Positions 35,019 through 43,737 of a stretch of 64,000 bases of DNA are shown piece after piece. Position numbers and translations under genes: made by a program. The stretch covers positions 2,170,001-2,234,000 of the forward strand of contig NZ_CP014634.1 of assembly GCF_001586215.1 (NCBI RefSeq), given 5' to 3'. Source of the DNA: Corynebacterium simulans (GTDB lineage Bacteria > Actinomycetota > Actinomycetes > Mycobacteriales > Mycobacteriaceae). The notes beneath the pieces were generated by a model, which saw only the letters and a program-made list of their open reading frames with translations, searched no databases and had not been told where the DNA came from. Position 1 is the stretch's first letter. Each line of letters starts with the position of its first letter.

Positions 35019-36860
35019 GTGACTATGCAAGAAGCGCACACTCCTGCAAAGTTTGAAATCGAAGACGGTGAAACCTGTCTAACCCGCATGATGGCCACGG
35101 CGAAGGCGCGCCCACACGGCGTGATGTTTACCCGCCCGGCCAGCTATGAGTGGGTTAACGTCACTGCCAAGCAGTTCGTCGAAGAGGTCTATGCAGTTGC
35201 AAAGGGCCTTATTGCCGCTGGCGTGGAGCAGGGAGATCGCGTGGTCTTGCTGTCAAACACCCGCTACGAGTGGTCGCTGCTGGATTTCGCAATCTGGGCT
35301 GCCGGCGCAGCTTCGGTGCCCATCTACCCATCCTCCTCGCTGTCCCAGGTGCAGTGGATCGTGGAGGACTCCGGCGCGGTGCTGGCGATTACTGAATCGC
35401 GCGAGCACTCTGAGCTGGTGGCGCACCTGAAGCTGCAGGAGGACGGCAAGCCGGCGCTGAAGAATTCGCCTTCGCAGCTGCGCCGCATCCTGGAGATCAA
35501 CTCCTCGGCCATCGATACCTTGATGTTTGAGGGCCGCGAGCTTTCCGACGACGTCGTTGACGCCCGCATCGCTGCCACCAAGACCGACGATCTCGCGTCT
35601 TTGGTCTATACCTCCGGCACCACCGGCCGCCCGAAGGGCTGCATCCTGACCCACCGTAACTGGCTGGCGGAGACTTTGGGCCTGCTGACCAACCCGATTG
35701 GCGGCATCGCCGTGCCGGGCAACCACGTGTTGACCTTCCTGCCGCTGGCCCATGTGCTGGCGCGTGCAGTATCCCTGGCCGTTGCCATGAGCGGTGCTTC
35801 GCAGAATCACTGGTCTGACTTCAGCACCATCACCATCGAGTTCCAGCGATCCCGCCCGAACCTGATTCTGGGCGTGCCGCGCGTATTCGAAAAGGTGCGC
35901 AACGGTGCGGCTGCCAAGGCCAAGGAGGGCGGCCCAATTAAGGCGGGCATCTTCCGCGAGGCCGAGAAAGTGGCCATTGAGTACTCGCGTGCGTTGGACA
36001 CCGCGGAGGGGCCAGACCGCGTGCTGCGTGCAAAGCACAAGCTCTTTGACCGACTAGTGTACTCCACCATTCGTGAAGCGATGGGCGGCGAAGTGAAGTA
36101 CTGTATCACCGGTGGTTCGGCGATGAGCCATGACCTGCTGCACTGGTTCCGCGGCATCGGTGTGACCGTCTACGAAGGCTACGGGCTTACCGAGGTTGCG
36201 GCAGCTGCAGCCGTGGACTTTGAGAATCAGAAGATCGGTACCGTTGGCCCGCCACTGGAGGGCACCACCATCCGTGTCAACGAAGACGGCGAAATCATGA
36301 TCAAGGGCGACATCGTCTTCAAGGGCTACTGGAATAATCCAGAGGCCACCGCGGATGCTCTGGAAGATGGCTGGTACAACACCGGCGACTTGGGCGAAAT
36401 TATGGATTCCGGCCACGTTGTCATTACCGGCCGTAAGAAGGACCTCATCGTTACCGCAGGCGGCAAGAACGTCTCCCCAGGGCCGATGGAGGACATGCTG
36501 CGTGCGCACCCGCTTATTTCCCAGGCGATGGTCGTGGGCGACGGCAAGCCATTCATCGGTGTGCTGCTGACCCTGGAGGAGGACCAGCTCAAGCGATGGA
36601 AGGCTGACCACAATATCCCGGCCAACCGTTCCATGCGCGAGGTGGCTACCGACGCCACGCTGCGTGCGGAAATCCAGGACGCTATCAACCAGGTCAACAC
36701 CACTGTCTCCCATGCGGAGGCTATTAAGAAGTTCTACATTCTGGAATCTGACCTGACTGAGGAGGACAACGAGCTGACCCCAACGATGAAGGTCAAGCGC
36801 TATGTTGTGGCACAGCGCTACGCTAACGCGATTGACCACATCTACTCGAAGAAGCAGTAG
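35019..36860 (+). CDS. Long-chain fatty acid-CoA ligase (AMP-forming)
   Basis: 613 residues. The ATP/AMP-binding motif is SLVYTSGTTGRPKGCILTH near residue 195. YEGYGLTEV, GWYNTGDLGEI and GRKKDLIVTAGGKNVSPG are the remaining adenylation motifs. It resembles FAA/FadD15-type ligases that activate long-chain fatty acids for lipid synthesis or degradation. The GTG at 35019 has AAAGGA eight bases upstream; an ATG two codons later is an alternative. Confidence 0.92.
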   Translation: MTMQEAHTPAKFEIEDGETCLTRMMATAKARPHGVMFTRPASYEWVNVTAKQFVEEVYAVAKGLIAAGVEQGDRVVLLSNTRYEWSLLDFAIWAAGAASVPIYPSSSLSQVQWIVEDSGAVLAITESREHSELVAHLKLQEDGKPALKNSPSQLRRILEINSSAIDTLMFEGRELSDDVVDARIAATKTDDLASLVYTSGTTGRPKGCILTHRNWLAETLGLLTNPIGGIAVPGNHVLTFLPLAHVLARAVSLAVAMSGASQNHWSDFSTITIEFQRSRPNLILGVPRVFEKVRNGAAAKAKEGGPIKAGIFREAEKVAIEYSRALDTAEGPDRVLRAKHKLFDRLVYSTIREAMGGEVKYCITGGSAMSHDLLHWFRGIGVTVYEGYGLTEVAAAAAVDFENQKIGTVGPPLEGTTIRVNEDGEIMIKGDIVFKGYWNNPEATADALEDGWYNTGDLGEIMDSGHVVITGRKKDLIVTAGGKNVSPGPMEDMLRAHPLISQAMVVGDGKPFIGVLLTLEEDQLKRWKADHNIPANRSMREVATDATLRAEIQDAINQVNTTVSHAEAIKKFYILESDLTEEDNELTPTMKVKRYVVAQRYANAIDHIYSKKQ

Positions 36861-36869
36861 GCATTTAGG

Positions 36870-36890
36870 GCCGGCGGGTGCTTCGCCGGC
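36870..36890 (+). terminator. Probable fadD terminator
   Basis: Arms GCCGGCG and CGCCGGC form a perfect 7-bp stem with a 7-nt loop 10 nt after fadD. A short T run follows only after about 10 nt, so this is a moderate call. Confidence 0.4.
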
Positions 36891-36986
36891 TCCCCGCAAT
36901 TTTCAAGTCTGTGAGTTTGTTCGGAGTGTCGCGCAGATCGTTCACAGGATCTGGAATAAAGTCAGCACTCGTTACAGAGAAGTCTC

Positions 36987-37003
36987 AACCTCAACTAGAG
37001 GTT
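36987..37003. promoter_or_regulatory. Inverted repeat in the leader of the 228-residue gene
   Basis: AACCTC and GAGGTT flank 5 nt, perfectly complementary, 21 nt before the ATG at 37025. It could be an operator or a leader hairpin. Confidence 0.3.
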
Positions 37004-37024
37004 AGTTTTGCGGAAAGGACCGGC

Positions 37025-37711
37025 ATGCACAAAATCGCCGCCGAGCTACGTCACCGCGAGCTGACTCAGGAGATTTACAACATCGGCGACGAAGTCGTCG
37101 AGTATATCGAGCACCTCATCGAGGCAATTGAGGATTGGGACGATGAACTCGCACTGGACTGCCTGGCGGAACTCGGCGACATCGTCGAGGATGCCCGCAT
37201 CGATTCCGGACGCTGCGTAGGCGAGCTGATTGGCCTGCGCCACGCGCTGGTCTCAGGGGTGCGCTCGGGCACTATCTCCGCCGCCGCATCTGGCAACAAC
37301 GATATCGCCGAGCCAGAGCAGCTCACCGCGCGCAGCCTGGATGCCGCCTTTGCGATTGATTCCCCGACCATTGTGGTCTCCGAGCTCGCTGCCACGCTGC
37401 GCGGCCGCACTGGGGCGGTGGCGGATTACCTGCGCGAGCTGGTGGATTATGTGCTCGGCCAAACCGACGCCGTGGCCCGCAACCTGGACATGATTTCCCT
37501 GCCGCATCTGTACAAGCGTGCCGGTCAATCCGCGCTCATCGCGGTGCAGGCTTGGCGCCATACCGTCGTCGAAGCCCACCCAGCCTACGTGCGAACGATG
37601 CGTGGTCACAACCCGCCGCCGTTCTTAGAAGAGCGTGCTCGGGTTAACGCTGTGGTGGCCCGCGTGCGTGCCAAGCGCGAAGCTGCGCGACAGGCCGCGA
37701 CTACCGCTTAA
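37025..37711 (+). CDS. Conserved-looking protein of unknown function, 228 residues
   Basis: Mostly helical and soluble. An acidic N-terminal half (NIGDEVVEYIEHLIEAIEDW, DDELALDCLAELGDIVEDAR) leads to RSGTISAAASGNND. A C-terminal half of helices (LRGRTGAVADYLRELVDYVL, LYKRAGQSALIAVQAWRHTV) ends in a basic tail. The ATG at 37025 has GGAAAGGA upstream and is preferred to upstream in-frame starts that read a promoter-like region. No family is recognised. It is monocistronic with a strong terminator. Confidence 0.7.
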   Translation: MHKIAAELRHRELTQEIYNIGDEVVEYIEHLIEAIEDWDDELALDCLAELGDIVEDARIDSGRCVGELIGLRHALVSGVRSGTISAAASGNNDIAEPEQLTARSLDAAFAIDSPTIVVSELAATLRGRTGAVADYLRELVDYVLGQTDAVARNLDMISLPHLYKRAGQSALIAVQAWRHTVVEAHPAYVRTMRGHNPPPFLEERARVNAVVARVRAKREAARQAATTA

Positions 37712-37757
37712 GAGCCAATAAATAGACTTCCTTGTTGCCAACACACAAGGAGACACC

Positions 37758-37788
37758 AACACCGCCGATTCCCTCGTTCGGCGGTGTT
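37758..37788 (+). terminator. Strong rho-independent terminator
   Basis: AACACCGCCGA and TCGGCGGTGTT form an 11-bp perfect stem with a 9-nt loop, followed by tgtcttttc. It ends the 228-residue gene transcript and shields the convergent gene that stops at 37797. Confidence 0.85.
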
Positions 37789-37796
37789 TGTCTTTT

Positions 37797-38636
37797 CTAG
37801 CTCGCCTTAACCGCGTGCGCCTGCGCCACCATGTGCAGCGTCCTCCGGCAGGTATCTGGATCTTTGGCTAATTGCTCGGGCGTAAATTGAACTACTCGGT
37901 ATCCCAAGGAGCGCAGGTATGCCGTGCGGCTCGAGCGCCGGGATAGGACCGCTTGCGGGCCAATCTCGACGATGATGGCCTCTTCGATGAGCAATGCCTC
38001 GATGCCAGGCGCCACGCGTTGCTGCGGCTTGGCATCTAAGCCCAGCTCCACAGCCAGTGCGCGCACGAGTGACTCGAAAGGCGAGCGCGATAGGGAGCTG
38101 GCGCAGGCAATTGCCTTGCGGGCTGCTGCGGCATTATGCACGCGCCCTAAGCCATCGACCTCGGCTTGCAGCTGGGCAGGGCTAATACCCATGTTTAACG
38201 CTGAGTCTGCGGCGATGAGACCGTGGCGGAAGCCGTGGTAACGCGCGACGTCGGCAACCGCGCGGGCAATGCTAACCACGCGCGCACCGTCGATGGTTTC
38301 TACGTCCCCGACCATGGTCTTGCGGTAGCAGCGTCCCGGCGCATGGCGGTTATGGCGGGGCAGGCTGCCGCAGGGAAGCGCTAGCTCGACCGGGTCGTCG
38401 GGGCAGGGGAGCAGCCAAAGGTCATGCAGGAGTGCGGCGGACTTGCTAATCAGTACCGCGGTATAAGAGCTGCGGGCTATGGCTATGCATTCGAGGCGCT
38501 GGCGTTCGACGGCGGAAAGCGCTAAGTATTTCTCGCGGTCTACGGCCATGCGCGGTGCTAGCTGCAAAAGTGTGCCGGATTTAAGGTCATTGGATGTGGC
38601 GGGCTTGGCTGGGTGGATGGTCTCAAGAGTGGTCAT
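37797..38636 (-). CDS. Degenerate DUF559-like nuclease paralogue (AbiEi-like layout)
   Basis: 279 residues, with the same plan as the protein at 48296-49189. An N-terminal helical half contains AVLISKSAALLHDLWLLPCP and VVSIARAVADVARYHGFRHG. A nuclease-like C-terminal half ends YLRSLGYRVVQFTPEQLAKD. In the intact paralogue the core is RADLAIDGWLLIEIDG; here the matching stretch is GIEALLIEEAIIVEIG, so the first Asp and the E-x-D pair are changed. Probably catalytically dead or repurposed. An inverted-repeat element lies about 120 bp upstream of its start. The layout resembles AbiEi-family antitoxin-domain proteins, but no toxin gene is adjacent. Confidence 0.6.
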   Translation of the reverse strand: MTTLETIHPAKPATSNDLKSGTLLQLAPRMAVDREKYLALSAVERQRLECIAIARSSYTAVLISKSAALLHDLWLLPCPDDPVELALPCGSLPRHNRHAPGRCYRKTMVGDVETIDGARVVSIARAVADVARYHGFRHGLIAADSALNMGISPAQLQAEVDGLGRVHNAAAARKAIACASSLSRSPFESLVRALAVELGLDAKPQQRVAPGIEALLIEEAIIVEIGPQAVLSRRSSRTAYLRSLGYRVVQFTPEQLAKDPDTCRRTLHMVAQAHAVKAS

Positions 38637-38757
38637 GGCACTAGCTTCGCCCGCCGCGGGTGTGTAGCTCTAGAGGCAATTTTGAAAGCTGTGGATAACT
38701 TGTTGGTGGCGTCAACAACTGGCTGTGAAATTTTGTTGCTGAACCCCCAGCCCTAGA

Positions 38758-38854
38758 AAACCAGCCCTGGAAACCCAGACGTCGTGGTCGCGATTTTTAA
38801 GAGTTGAAAAATATTTTCTCGCGACCACGACGTCTGGGGTTCCAGGGCTGGGTA
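38758..38854. repeat. Inverted-repeat element, copy 1 (97 bp, giant hairpin)
   Basis: Arms at 38761-38793 and 38819-38851 are complementary at 32 of 33 positions around a 25-nt A+T-rich loop. The outer ends match the terminal sequence TACCCAGCCCTGGAAA of copies 2 and 3, and the right end continues TATTTGCG as in copy 3. A degenerate extra half-end (CCCCCAGCCCTAG) sits at 38744. The element lies between the degenerate DUF559-like gene and the CBS-domain gene; it could also act as a terminator. Confidence 0.85.
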
Positions 38855-38910
38855 TTTGCGGGGAAGGGGTAGAGGAAGCGGGAAGGGGGGGCAGGAAGGA
38901 GGGCTGGGCG

Positions 38911-39954
38911 CTAGTTAGCCAAGTCCAACTGCTCCGTAATCTGCGGCCACAGCTGGCCCATGATGTCATCCCACGTCAGAATCCACATCGCTTTATCCTT
39001 GTCCGCCTTGCCTACGGCCACGAGCTGCTCGTTGCGAGCGCGCATGTGGTCCAAGGTCTTCTGGACAGTCAGCGAGGAGGAAACCGTCAGCGCGGGGCGG
39101 GAGAACTCGAGCACTGGCGTGTCCGGTTCGGCGAGGAGCGTATCGCGCACGTGCACGATACGCGGCACGCGGGAATCCTTCGGGAAGACCAGCACGCGCA
39201 TGATGGACTTGCGGGTGACCAAGTCATGGAGTTCAGCCACCGTAGCGTCGGGAGACAGCGGGACGACCTGGGAGCCGTGCTCGCGAGCCAGCGCGCCAAC
39301 GGTAGAGGCCTCCAACTCAATTACGCCGGTGATCTGGTTCGCCGAATCATCGTCCAGAGTGCCCGTCTCGCGGGAATGCTCCACCAAGTGGCGCAGGGTA
39401 TCCGCGTCGTAGCCGGCGGCACCGGCCCTGTCGACGGGCTCCTCGCCAGTCCAGCGCACCATCGCATTCGCCATGTGGTTAATCCACTTCAGCAGCGGGC
39501 GGAAGAGCCAGATGAAGCCGCGGGCAGGAACCGCGATGAGCTGCAGCGCGGTCTCCGGGTGGGTAATCGCCCAAGACTTCGGCGCCATCTCGCCGATGAC
39601 CAGGTGCAGGAAGGTCACGATGAACAGCGCCAAAATAAACGAGACCACGTCGGCCACGCCCAGCGGCAGGCCGAGTGCCTCCAGCGGGGTCATGAGCAGG
39701 TGGTGGACCCACGGCTTGGTCACTGCACCCAGTACGAAGGTCGCCGCCGTAATACCCAGCTGTGCGCCGGCGAGCATGATGGTCAGCTCGTTCAAAGAGC
39801 GCAGGCCCGAGCGCGAGGCGCGGGAGGTCTCAGCGGTTTCTTCCAAACGGTTGCGGCGCGCGCCCATCATCGAAAACTCGATGATGACGAAGAAAGCCGA
39901 GGCGGCGATGATAACAAGCGTGATGAGGAGGTTAAACCACCAAGTATCAGTCAT
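38911..39954 (-). CDS. CNNM-family membrane protein with CBS domains (short form)
   Basis: 347 residues: a DUF21 membrane domain (about 1-140) with LNELTIMLAGAQLGITAATF and HLVIGEMAPKSWAITHPE, then a tandem CBS region (ITGVIELEASTVGALAREHG onward). The C-terminal CorC domain of full-length relatives is absent. Members are linked to Mg2+ or Co2+ efflux. It starts on the TAATG stop/start overlap with the next gene upstream, so the two probably form a heteromeric unit. Confidence 0.85.
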   Translation of the reverse strand: MTDTWWFNLLITLVIIAASAFFVIIEFSMMGARRNRLEETAETSRASRSGLRSLNELTIMLAGAQLGITAATFVLGAVTKPWVHHLLMTPLEALGLPLGVADVVSFILALFIVTFLHLVIGEMAPKSWAITHPETALQLIAVPARGFIWLFRPLLKWINHMANAMVRWTGEEPVDRAGAAGYDADTLRHLVEHSRETGTLDDDSANQITGVIELEASTVGALAREHGSQVVPLSPDATVAELHDLVTRKSIMRVLVFPKDSRVPRIVHVRDTLLAEPDTPVLEFSRPALTVSSSLTVQKTLDHMRARNEQLVAVGKADKDKAMWILTWDDIMGQLWPQITEQLDLAN

Positions 39955-41333
39955 TAGTTCTCCTCCTCCGTTTGATCGGCGTATTCCTCAATGAGCTCCA
40001 GTGCCAAGGTCGACGGCACGTGGCGGTCAATCTCCTCGACGCGCATGTGCAGCTTTCGCACTGGGGCGTCGTCGCGCTCTACCCAGTCATCCGGCTCCGC
40101 CTCGAGCTCGATCGTGTACTCCTCGCCCTCCTCAGGCAGCGCGCCGGAGTGGGAAATCAGCAGGCCAGCCACGGTCTCGAAGTCGCCTTCTGGCAGATCG
40201 TGGCCGATGGCGCGCTCGATTTCGTCAATCGGTGTATCGCCATCGACGAGCCAGTGGGACTCATCCTGCTCGGTGATTTCCTCGGTCTCTTCGATGTCGT
40301 GCTCGTCGCTGACATCGCCCAGGATCTCCTCGGCTAGGTCTTCCATGGTCACGATGCCGACGAAGCCGCCGTACTCGTCGATGACGCAGGCCAGCTTGTC
40401 GTTGGCGTCGCGCAACTCGGTCACGACGTCGGGAAGCGGCATGAGCTCTGGCACCACAACGGCGGGCTGCATGATCTCGGTGGCCGCGGTGGCGTCGGGA
40501 AGCTGCGTTCCCAGCACATCGAACAAGTGCACCACACCGATGGGGTTGTGTTCATCGTCGATGATGGGGTAGCGCGTGTGATCCGTGGACATCATCTCGC
40601 GAACCTCGCCGATGGTGGTCTGCGGATCGATGACGTCGACACGGGAACGCGGAATCATCGCGTGCTCGACGTCGTGTTCCGGGAAGTCCAACAGGCGGTC
40701 CAACACGAGGTAGGTTGCCTCGTCGATGTCGCCGGCCTCGTGGGAGGCATCCACGATGGACTCGAGATCATCGGTGGTGGCGGAAGAATCCACGTCTTCT
40801 ACAGGCTCGATGCCGAAGACCTTCAAGATCGCATTCGAGGCGTACTCAAAGAAGTGAATAAGCCAGCCGAAAATGCGCAGGTACCACATGGTGGAGGTGG
40901 ACAAGAACAATGCCGTCTTCATCGGGGCTGCGATGGTGTAGTTTTTGGGGAATAGCTCCGCAAAAAGCATCGTGGCGATGGTGGAGATGAAAAGCGCTGC
41001 CACCGTGCCAATGGTGATGGAAACGCCGGCGGGAATGCCCACGCCGCCCAGCAGCTCACCCAAGCCGCGGCCCACCAGGGGTTCGGCCACATAGCCAATC
41101 AGCAGGCCCGTGATGGTGATGCCCAGCTGGGCACCGGAGAGCATGAAGGAGGTGCGCTGGGTAATTTTCAGGGCACGCTCAGCTGTCTTATTGCCCTCGG
41201 AAGCCATGGAGCGCAGCTGCGCGCGGTCCACCGACATGAAAGAAAATTCTTGCGCAACGAAGTACGCGTTCGCGACGATAATCAGGCCAATGACCAGAAA
41301 TCCCGCCAAAATCATAAGGATTGCTTGCAACAT
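39954..41333 (-). CDS. CNNM/CorC-family membrane protein with CBS domains (long form)
   Basis: 459 residues: DUF21 membrane domain (LSGAQLGITITGLLIGYVAE, MLFAELFPKNYTIAAPMKTA), CBS pair (PEHDVEHAMIPRSRVDVIDP, LACVIDEYGGFVGIVTMEDL), and a C-terminal CorC/HlyC domain (LVDGDTPIDEIERAIGHDLP). Annotated in many genomes as hemolysin, but metal-ion transport is the better-supported role. A hairpin lies immediately upstream of its start. Confidence 0.88.
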   Translation of the reverse strand: MLQAILMILAGFLVIGLIIVANAYFVAQEFSFMSVDRAQLRSMASEGNKTAERALKITQRTSFMLSGAQLGITITGLLIGYVAEPLVGRGLGELLGGVGIPAGVSITIGTVAALFISTIATMLFAELFPKNYTIAAPMKTALFLSTSTMWYLRIFGWLIHFFEYASNAILKVFGIEPVEDVDSSATTDDLESIVDASHEAGDIDEATYLVLDRLLDFPEHDVEHAMIPRSRVDVIDPQTTIGEVREMMSTDHTRYPIIDDEHNPIGVVHLFDVLGTQLPDATAATEIMQPAVVVPELMPLPDVVTELRDANDKLACVIDEYGGFVGIVTMEDLAEEILGDVSDEHDIEETEEITEQDESHWLVDGDTPIDEIERAIGHDLPEGDFETVAGLLISHSGALPEEGEEYTIELEAEPDDWVERDDAPVRKLHMRVEEIDRHVPSTLALELIEEYADQTEEEN

Positions 41334-41339
41334 GGCCTA

Positions 41340-41366
41340 CCCCGCCTGCCATTCGGTGAGGCGGGG
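41340..41366 (-). promoter_or_regulatory. Leader hairpin abutting the CNNM gene start
   Basis: CCCCGCCT and AGGCGGGG form a perfect 8-bp stem with an 11-nt loop that ends 6 nt before the start codon. On the mRNA the downstream arm GGCGGGG is the only purine-rich segment near the start, so folding would hide the ribosome entry site. Possibly a translation-control element; no known riboswitch class was recognised. Confidence 0.4.
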
Positions 41367-41473
41367 ACATCGACTCGGAGGTTCCACTGAAGCTGCCTTT
41401 CTATTTATGGGAAACTGCAGAATAGATTACATCCTTCAACGTACCGGTGGGTTATTTAGTTCCTGGCCCAAGC

Positions 41474-41479
41474 TAGCCT
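41474..41479 (+). promoter_or_regulatory. Predicted -10 element of hemW
   Basis: TAGCCT lies 7 nt before the ATG at 41487, giving a leaderless message. Confidence 0.5.
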
Positions 41480-41486
41480 AGAGGGC

Positions 41487-42620
41487 ATGTCTCAAGACTT
41501 TGGCCTCTATATCCACGTTCCCTTTTGCTCTTCGCGGTGCGGGTATTGCGATTTCAATACCTATACCCCAGGTGAGCTGGGCGGCGATCTGACCGCCGCA
41601 TACCTGGACGCCCTCGAGTGCGAGCTGGGCATGGCGGCGCAGCAGGTGGGAAGGCCGGCGCAGACCGTATTCATCGGCGGCGGCACGCCTTCGATGTTGG
41701 GCGCCGAGGGGCTTAGCCGCATTCTGGCCCGCGTGAAAGAGACTTTTGGTTTGGCCCCAGGGGCGGAGGTGACCACGGAATCGAATCCGGAGTCGACGGA
41801 CCCGCGCTATTTCGAGCAGCTGCGCGAGGCGGGGTTTACGCGCATTTCGCTGGGCATGCAGTCGGCGTCGGATAGCGTGCTGCGAGTGCTTGAGCGTGCG
41901 CATACCCCGGGCCGGGCTTTCGACGCCGCGCGTGAGGCCCGCGCCGCAGGTTTCGAGCACGTAAACCTGGACATGATCTATGGCACGCCCACGGAGACTG
42001 ACGACGACGTGCGGCTTACCCTTGACCGCGTCCTCGAAACGGGAGTCGACCACGTCAGCGCGTATTCGCTCATCGTAGAAGACGGCACCCGGATGGCGCG
42101 CAAGGTGAAAAAGGGAATCTTGTCTGCACCCGACGAGGACGTGCTGGCAAGGCGCTATGAGGCCGTCTCTGCGACGCTCGAAGCGGAAGGCTTCGAGTGG
42201 TACGAGGTCTCCAACTGGGCCAAGCCCGGCGGCGAGTGCGAGCACAACCGCATCTACTGGGTCGACGGCAACTGGTGGGGCGCGGGCCCTGGCGCGCACT
42301 CGCATTTGAACGACGAGCGCTTTTATAACGTGAAGCTGCCGCGCCGCTACATCGAAATGCTGGGCCGCGAGGAACTTCCTATCAAGGAACGCGAGGTTTT
42401 GACCGAGGCCGAGCGGCACACCGAAAAGATCATGCTCGGTCTGCGCTTGCGCGAGGGCATTCCGGCCAACTGGCTGGCTCCGGGTGCGGAGCCGGTCATC
42501 GCGGACTACATCTCCCGTGGGTTGCTGCAGCGCGCCGGCGACCGGCTGTGCTTGACCAAGCCGGGGCGCCTTTTGGCAGACGGCATCATCACCGACTTGT
42601 TGGTTGCCGAGGAAGCTTAA
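41487..42620 (+). CDS. hemW: HemW-type radical SAM protein (coproporphyrinogen oxidase-like)
   Basis: 377 residues. The radical SAM cluster motif is [17 protein letters not shown] (C-x3-C-x2-C). [16 protein letters not shown] and ISLGMQSAS follow, all HemN/HemW family features. The protein matches HemW, a heme chaperone, better than true oxygen-independent oxidase HemN, which has a longer N-terminus and an extra Cys. It is placed just before hrcA, as in many Gram-positives. Confidence 0.9.
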   Translation: MSQDFGLYIHVPFCSSRCGYCDFNTYTPGELGGDLTAAYLDALECELGMAAQQVGRPAQTVFIGGGTPSMLGAEGLSRILARVKETFGLAPGAEVTTESNPESTDPRYFEQLREAGFTRISLGMQSASDSVLRVLERAHTPGRAFDAAREARAAGFEHVNLDMIYGTPTETDDDVRLTLDRVLETGVDHVSAYSLIVEDGTRMARKVKKGILSAPDEDVLARRYEAVSATLEAEGFEWYEVSNWAKPGGECEHNRIYWVDGNWWGAGPGAHSHLNDERFYNVKLPRRYIEMLGREELPIKEREVLTEAERHTEKIMLGLRLREGIPANWLAPGAEPVIADYISRGLLQRAGDRLCLTKPGRLLADGIITDLLVAEEA

Positions 42621-42639
42621 AGGCCACGGCGAAGGTAGG

Positions 42640-42645
42640 TAACAT
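42640..42645 (+). promoter_or_regulatory. Predicted -10 element of hrcA
   Basis: TAACAT lies 7 nt before the ATG at 42653. No CIRCE-type repeat is seen around it. Confidence 0.45.
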
Positions 42646-42652
42646 AGGGCGC

Positions 42653-43681
42653 ATGTCCAATTCCACTGATGCTCGCCGCCGCGAGGTTCTGCGCGCCATT
42701 GTGGCGGACTATATTGCCTCCCAGGAGCCCGTGGGGTCCAAGTCCCTGCTGGAGCGTTATCAGCTGGGCGTTTCCTCCGCTACCATCCGCAACGATATGG
42801 CGGTGCTGGAATCGGAGGGCCTGATTGCCCACGAGCACACCAGCTCCGGGCGCGTGCCCACGCAGAAGGGTTACCGCCAGTTCGTCGATTCGCTGCACGA
42901 CGTAAAGCCTTTGTCTGCGCCGGAGCGCCGTGCCATGCTGACCTTCTTGGAAGGCGGCGTCGACCTGGAGGATGTACTGCGCCGCAGCGTGCAGCTGCTT
43001 GCTCAGGTGACCAAGCAGGCGGCGGTGGTGCAGATGCCCAACCTCAAGGTTTCGCGCGTGAAGCACTGCGAGGTCGTGGCGCTTTCGCCAGTGCGCCTGT
43101 TGTTGGTGCTCATCACGGATAACGGGCGCGTCGATCAGCGCAACGTCGAGCTGGACAGCATCATCGACCCACTGCAGACCGCACGCTTACGCGACGTCCT
43201 CAACAACGCCTTGGAGGGCAAGACGCTAACCGACGCCTCGGTGGAACTTGCCAGCCTCGTCGAAACCTCCCCGCTGGACATCCGCCCGCACGTGCTCAAT
43301 GCCGCCACGACTCTCATCGAGACGTTGGTGGAGCGCCCCTCCGACCGCCTGCTCATGGCTGGTACCTCTAATCTCACGCGTATCGCGCGAGACTTCCCAG
43401 AAGGGCTGCCCTCGCTCATCGAGGCTCTCGAAGAGCAGGTCGTGGTGTTGAAGCTTTTGGCTAGCGTGCCGGATTTGGGCAACGTCTCCGTCGTCATCGG
43501 TGAGGAGAATGAGGAGGACAAGCTGCGGCAGGCATCCGTCGTCGCCACTGCGTACGGCGCCGGCAATGAAACGTTGGGCGGCCTTGGCGTTGTAGGCCCG
43601 ACCTATATGGATTATTCGGGAACAATCTCGAAGGTTGGCGCTGTTGCACGCTATGTAAGCGAAGTTCTGGCCGGCGAGTAA
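42653..43681 (+). CDS. hrcA: Heat-inducible transcription repressor HrcA
   Basis: 342 residues. The winged helix is [60 protein letters not shown], a standard HrcA N-terminus. The C-terminal part has [12 protein letters not shown] and [20 protein letters not shown]. HrcA represses chaperonin genes through CIRCE operators. The frame is open upstream within hemW, but the start at 42653 matches the family and a -10 element. The dnaJ2 gene follows. Confidence 0.95.
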   Translation: MSNSTDARRREVLRAIVADYIASQEPVGSKSLLERYQLGVSSATIRNDMAVLESEGLIAHEHTSSGRVPTQKGYRQFVDSLHDVKPLSAPERRAMLTFLEGGVDLEDVLRRSVQLLAQVTKQAAVVQMPNLKVSRVKHCEVVALSPVRLLLVLITDNGRVDQRNVELDSIIDPLQTARLRDVLNNALEGKTLTDASVELASLVETSPLDIRPHVLNAATTLIETLVERPSDRLLMAGTSNLTRIARDFPEGLPSLIEALEEQVVVLKLLASVPDLGNVSVVIGEENEEDKLRQASVVATAYGAGNETLGGLGVVGPTYMDYSGTISKVGAVARYVSEVLAGE

Positions 43682-43737
43682 GCTGGCACGGAAAACTTTT
43701 CCCAGTGACTCTAATTTTAGATAAGGACTTTCATTAA

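Noticed and set aside
42621-43737. CIRCE operator near hrcA and dnaJ
   Set aside because: No TTAGCACTC-N9-GAGTGCTAA-like repeat is present. HrcA probably acts on chaperonin genes elsewhere.
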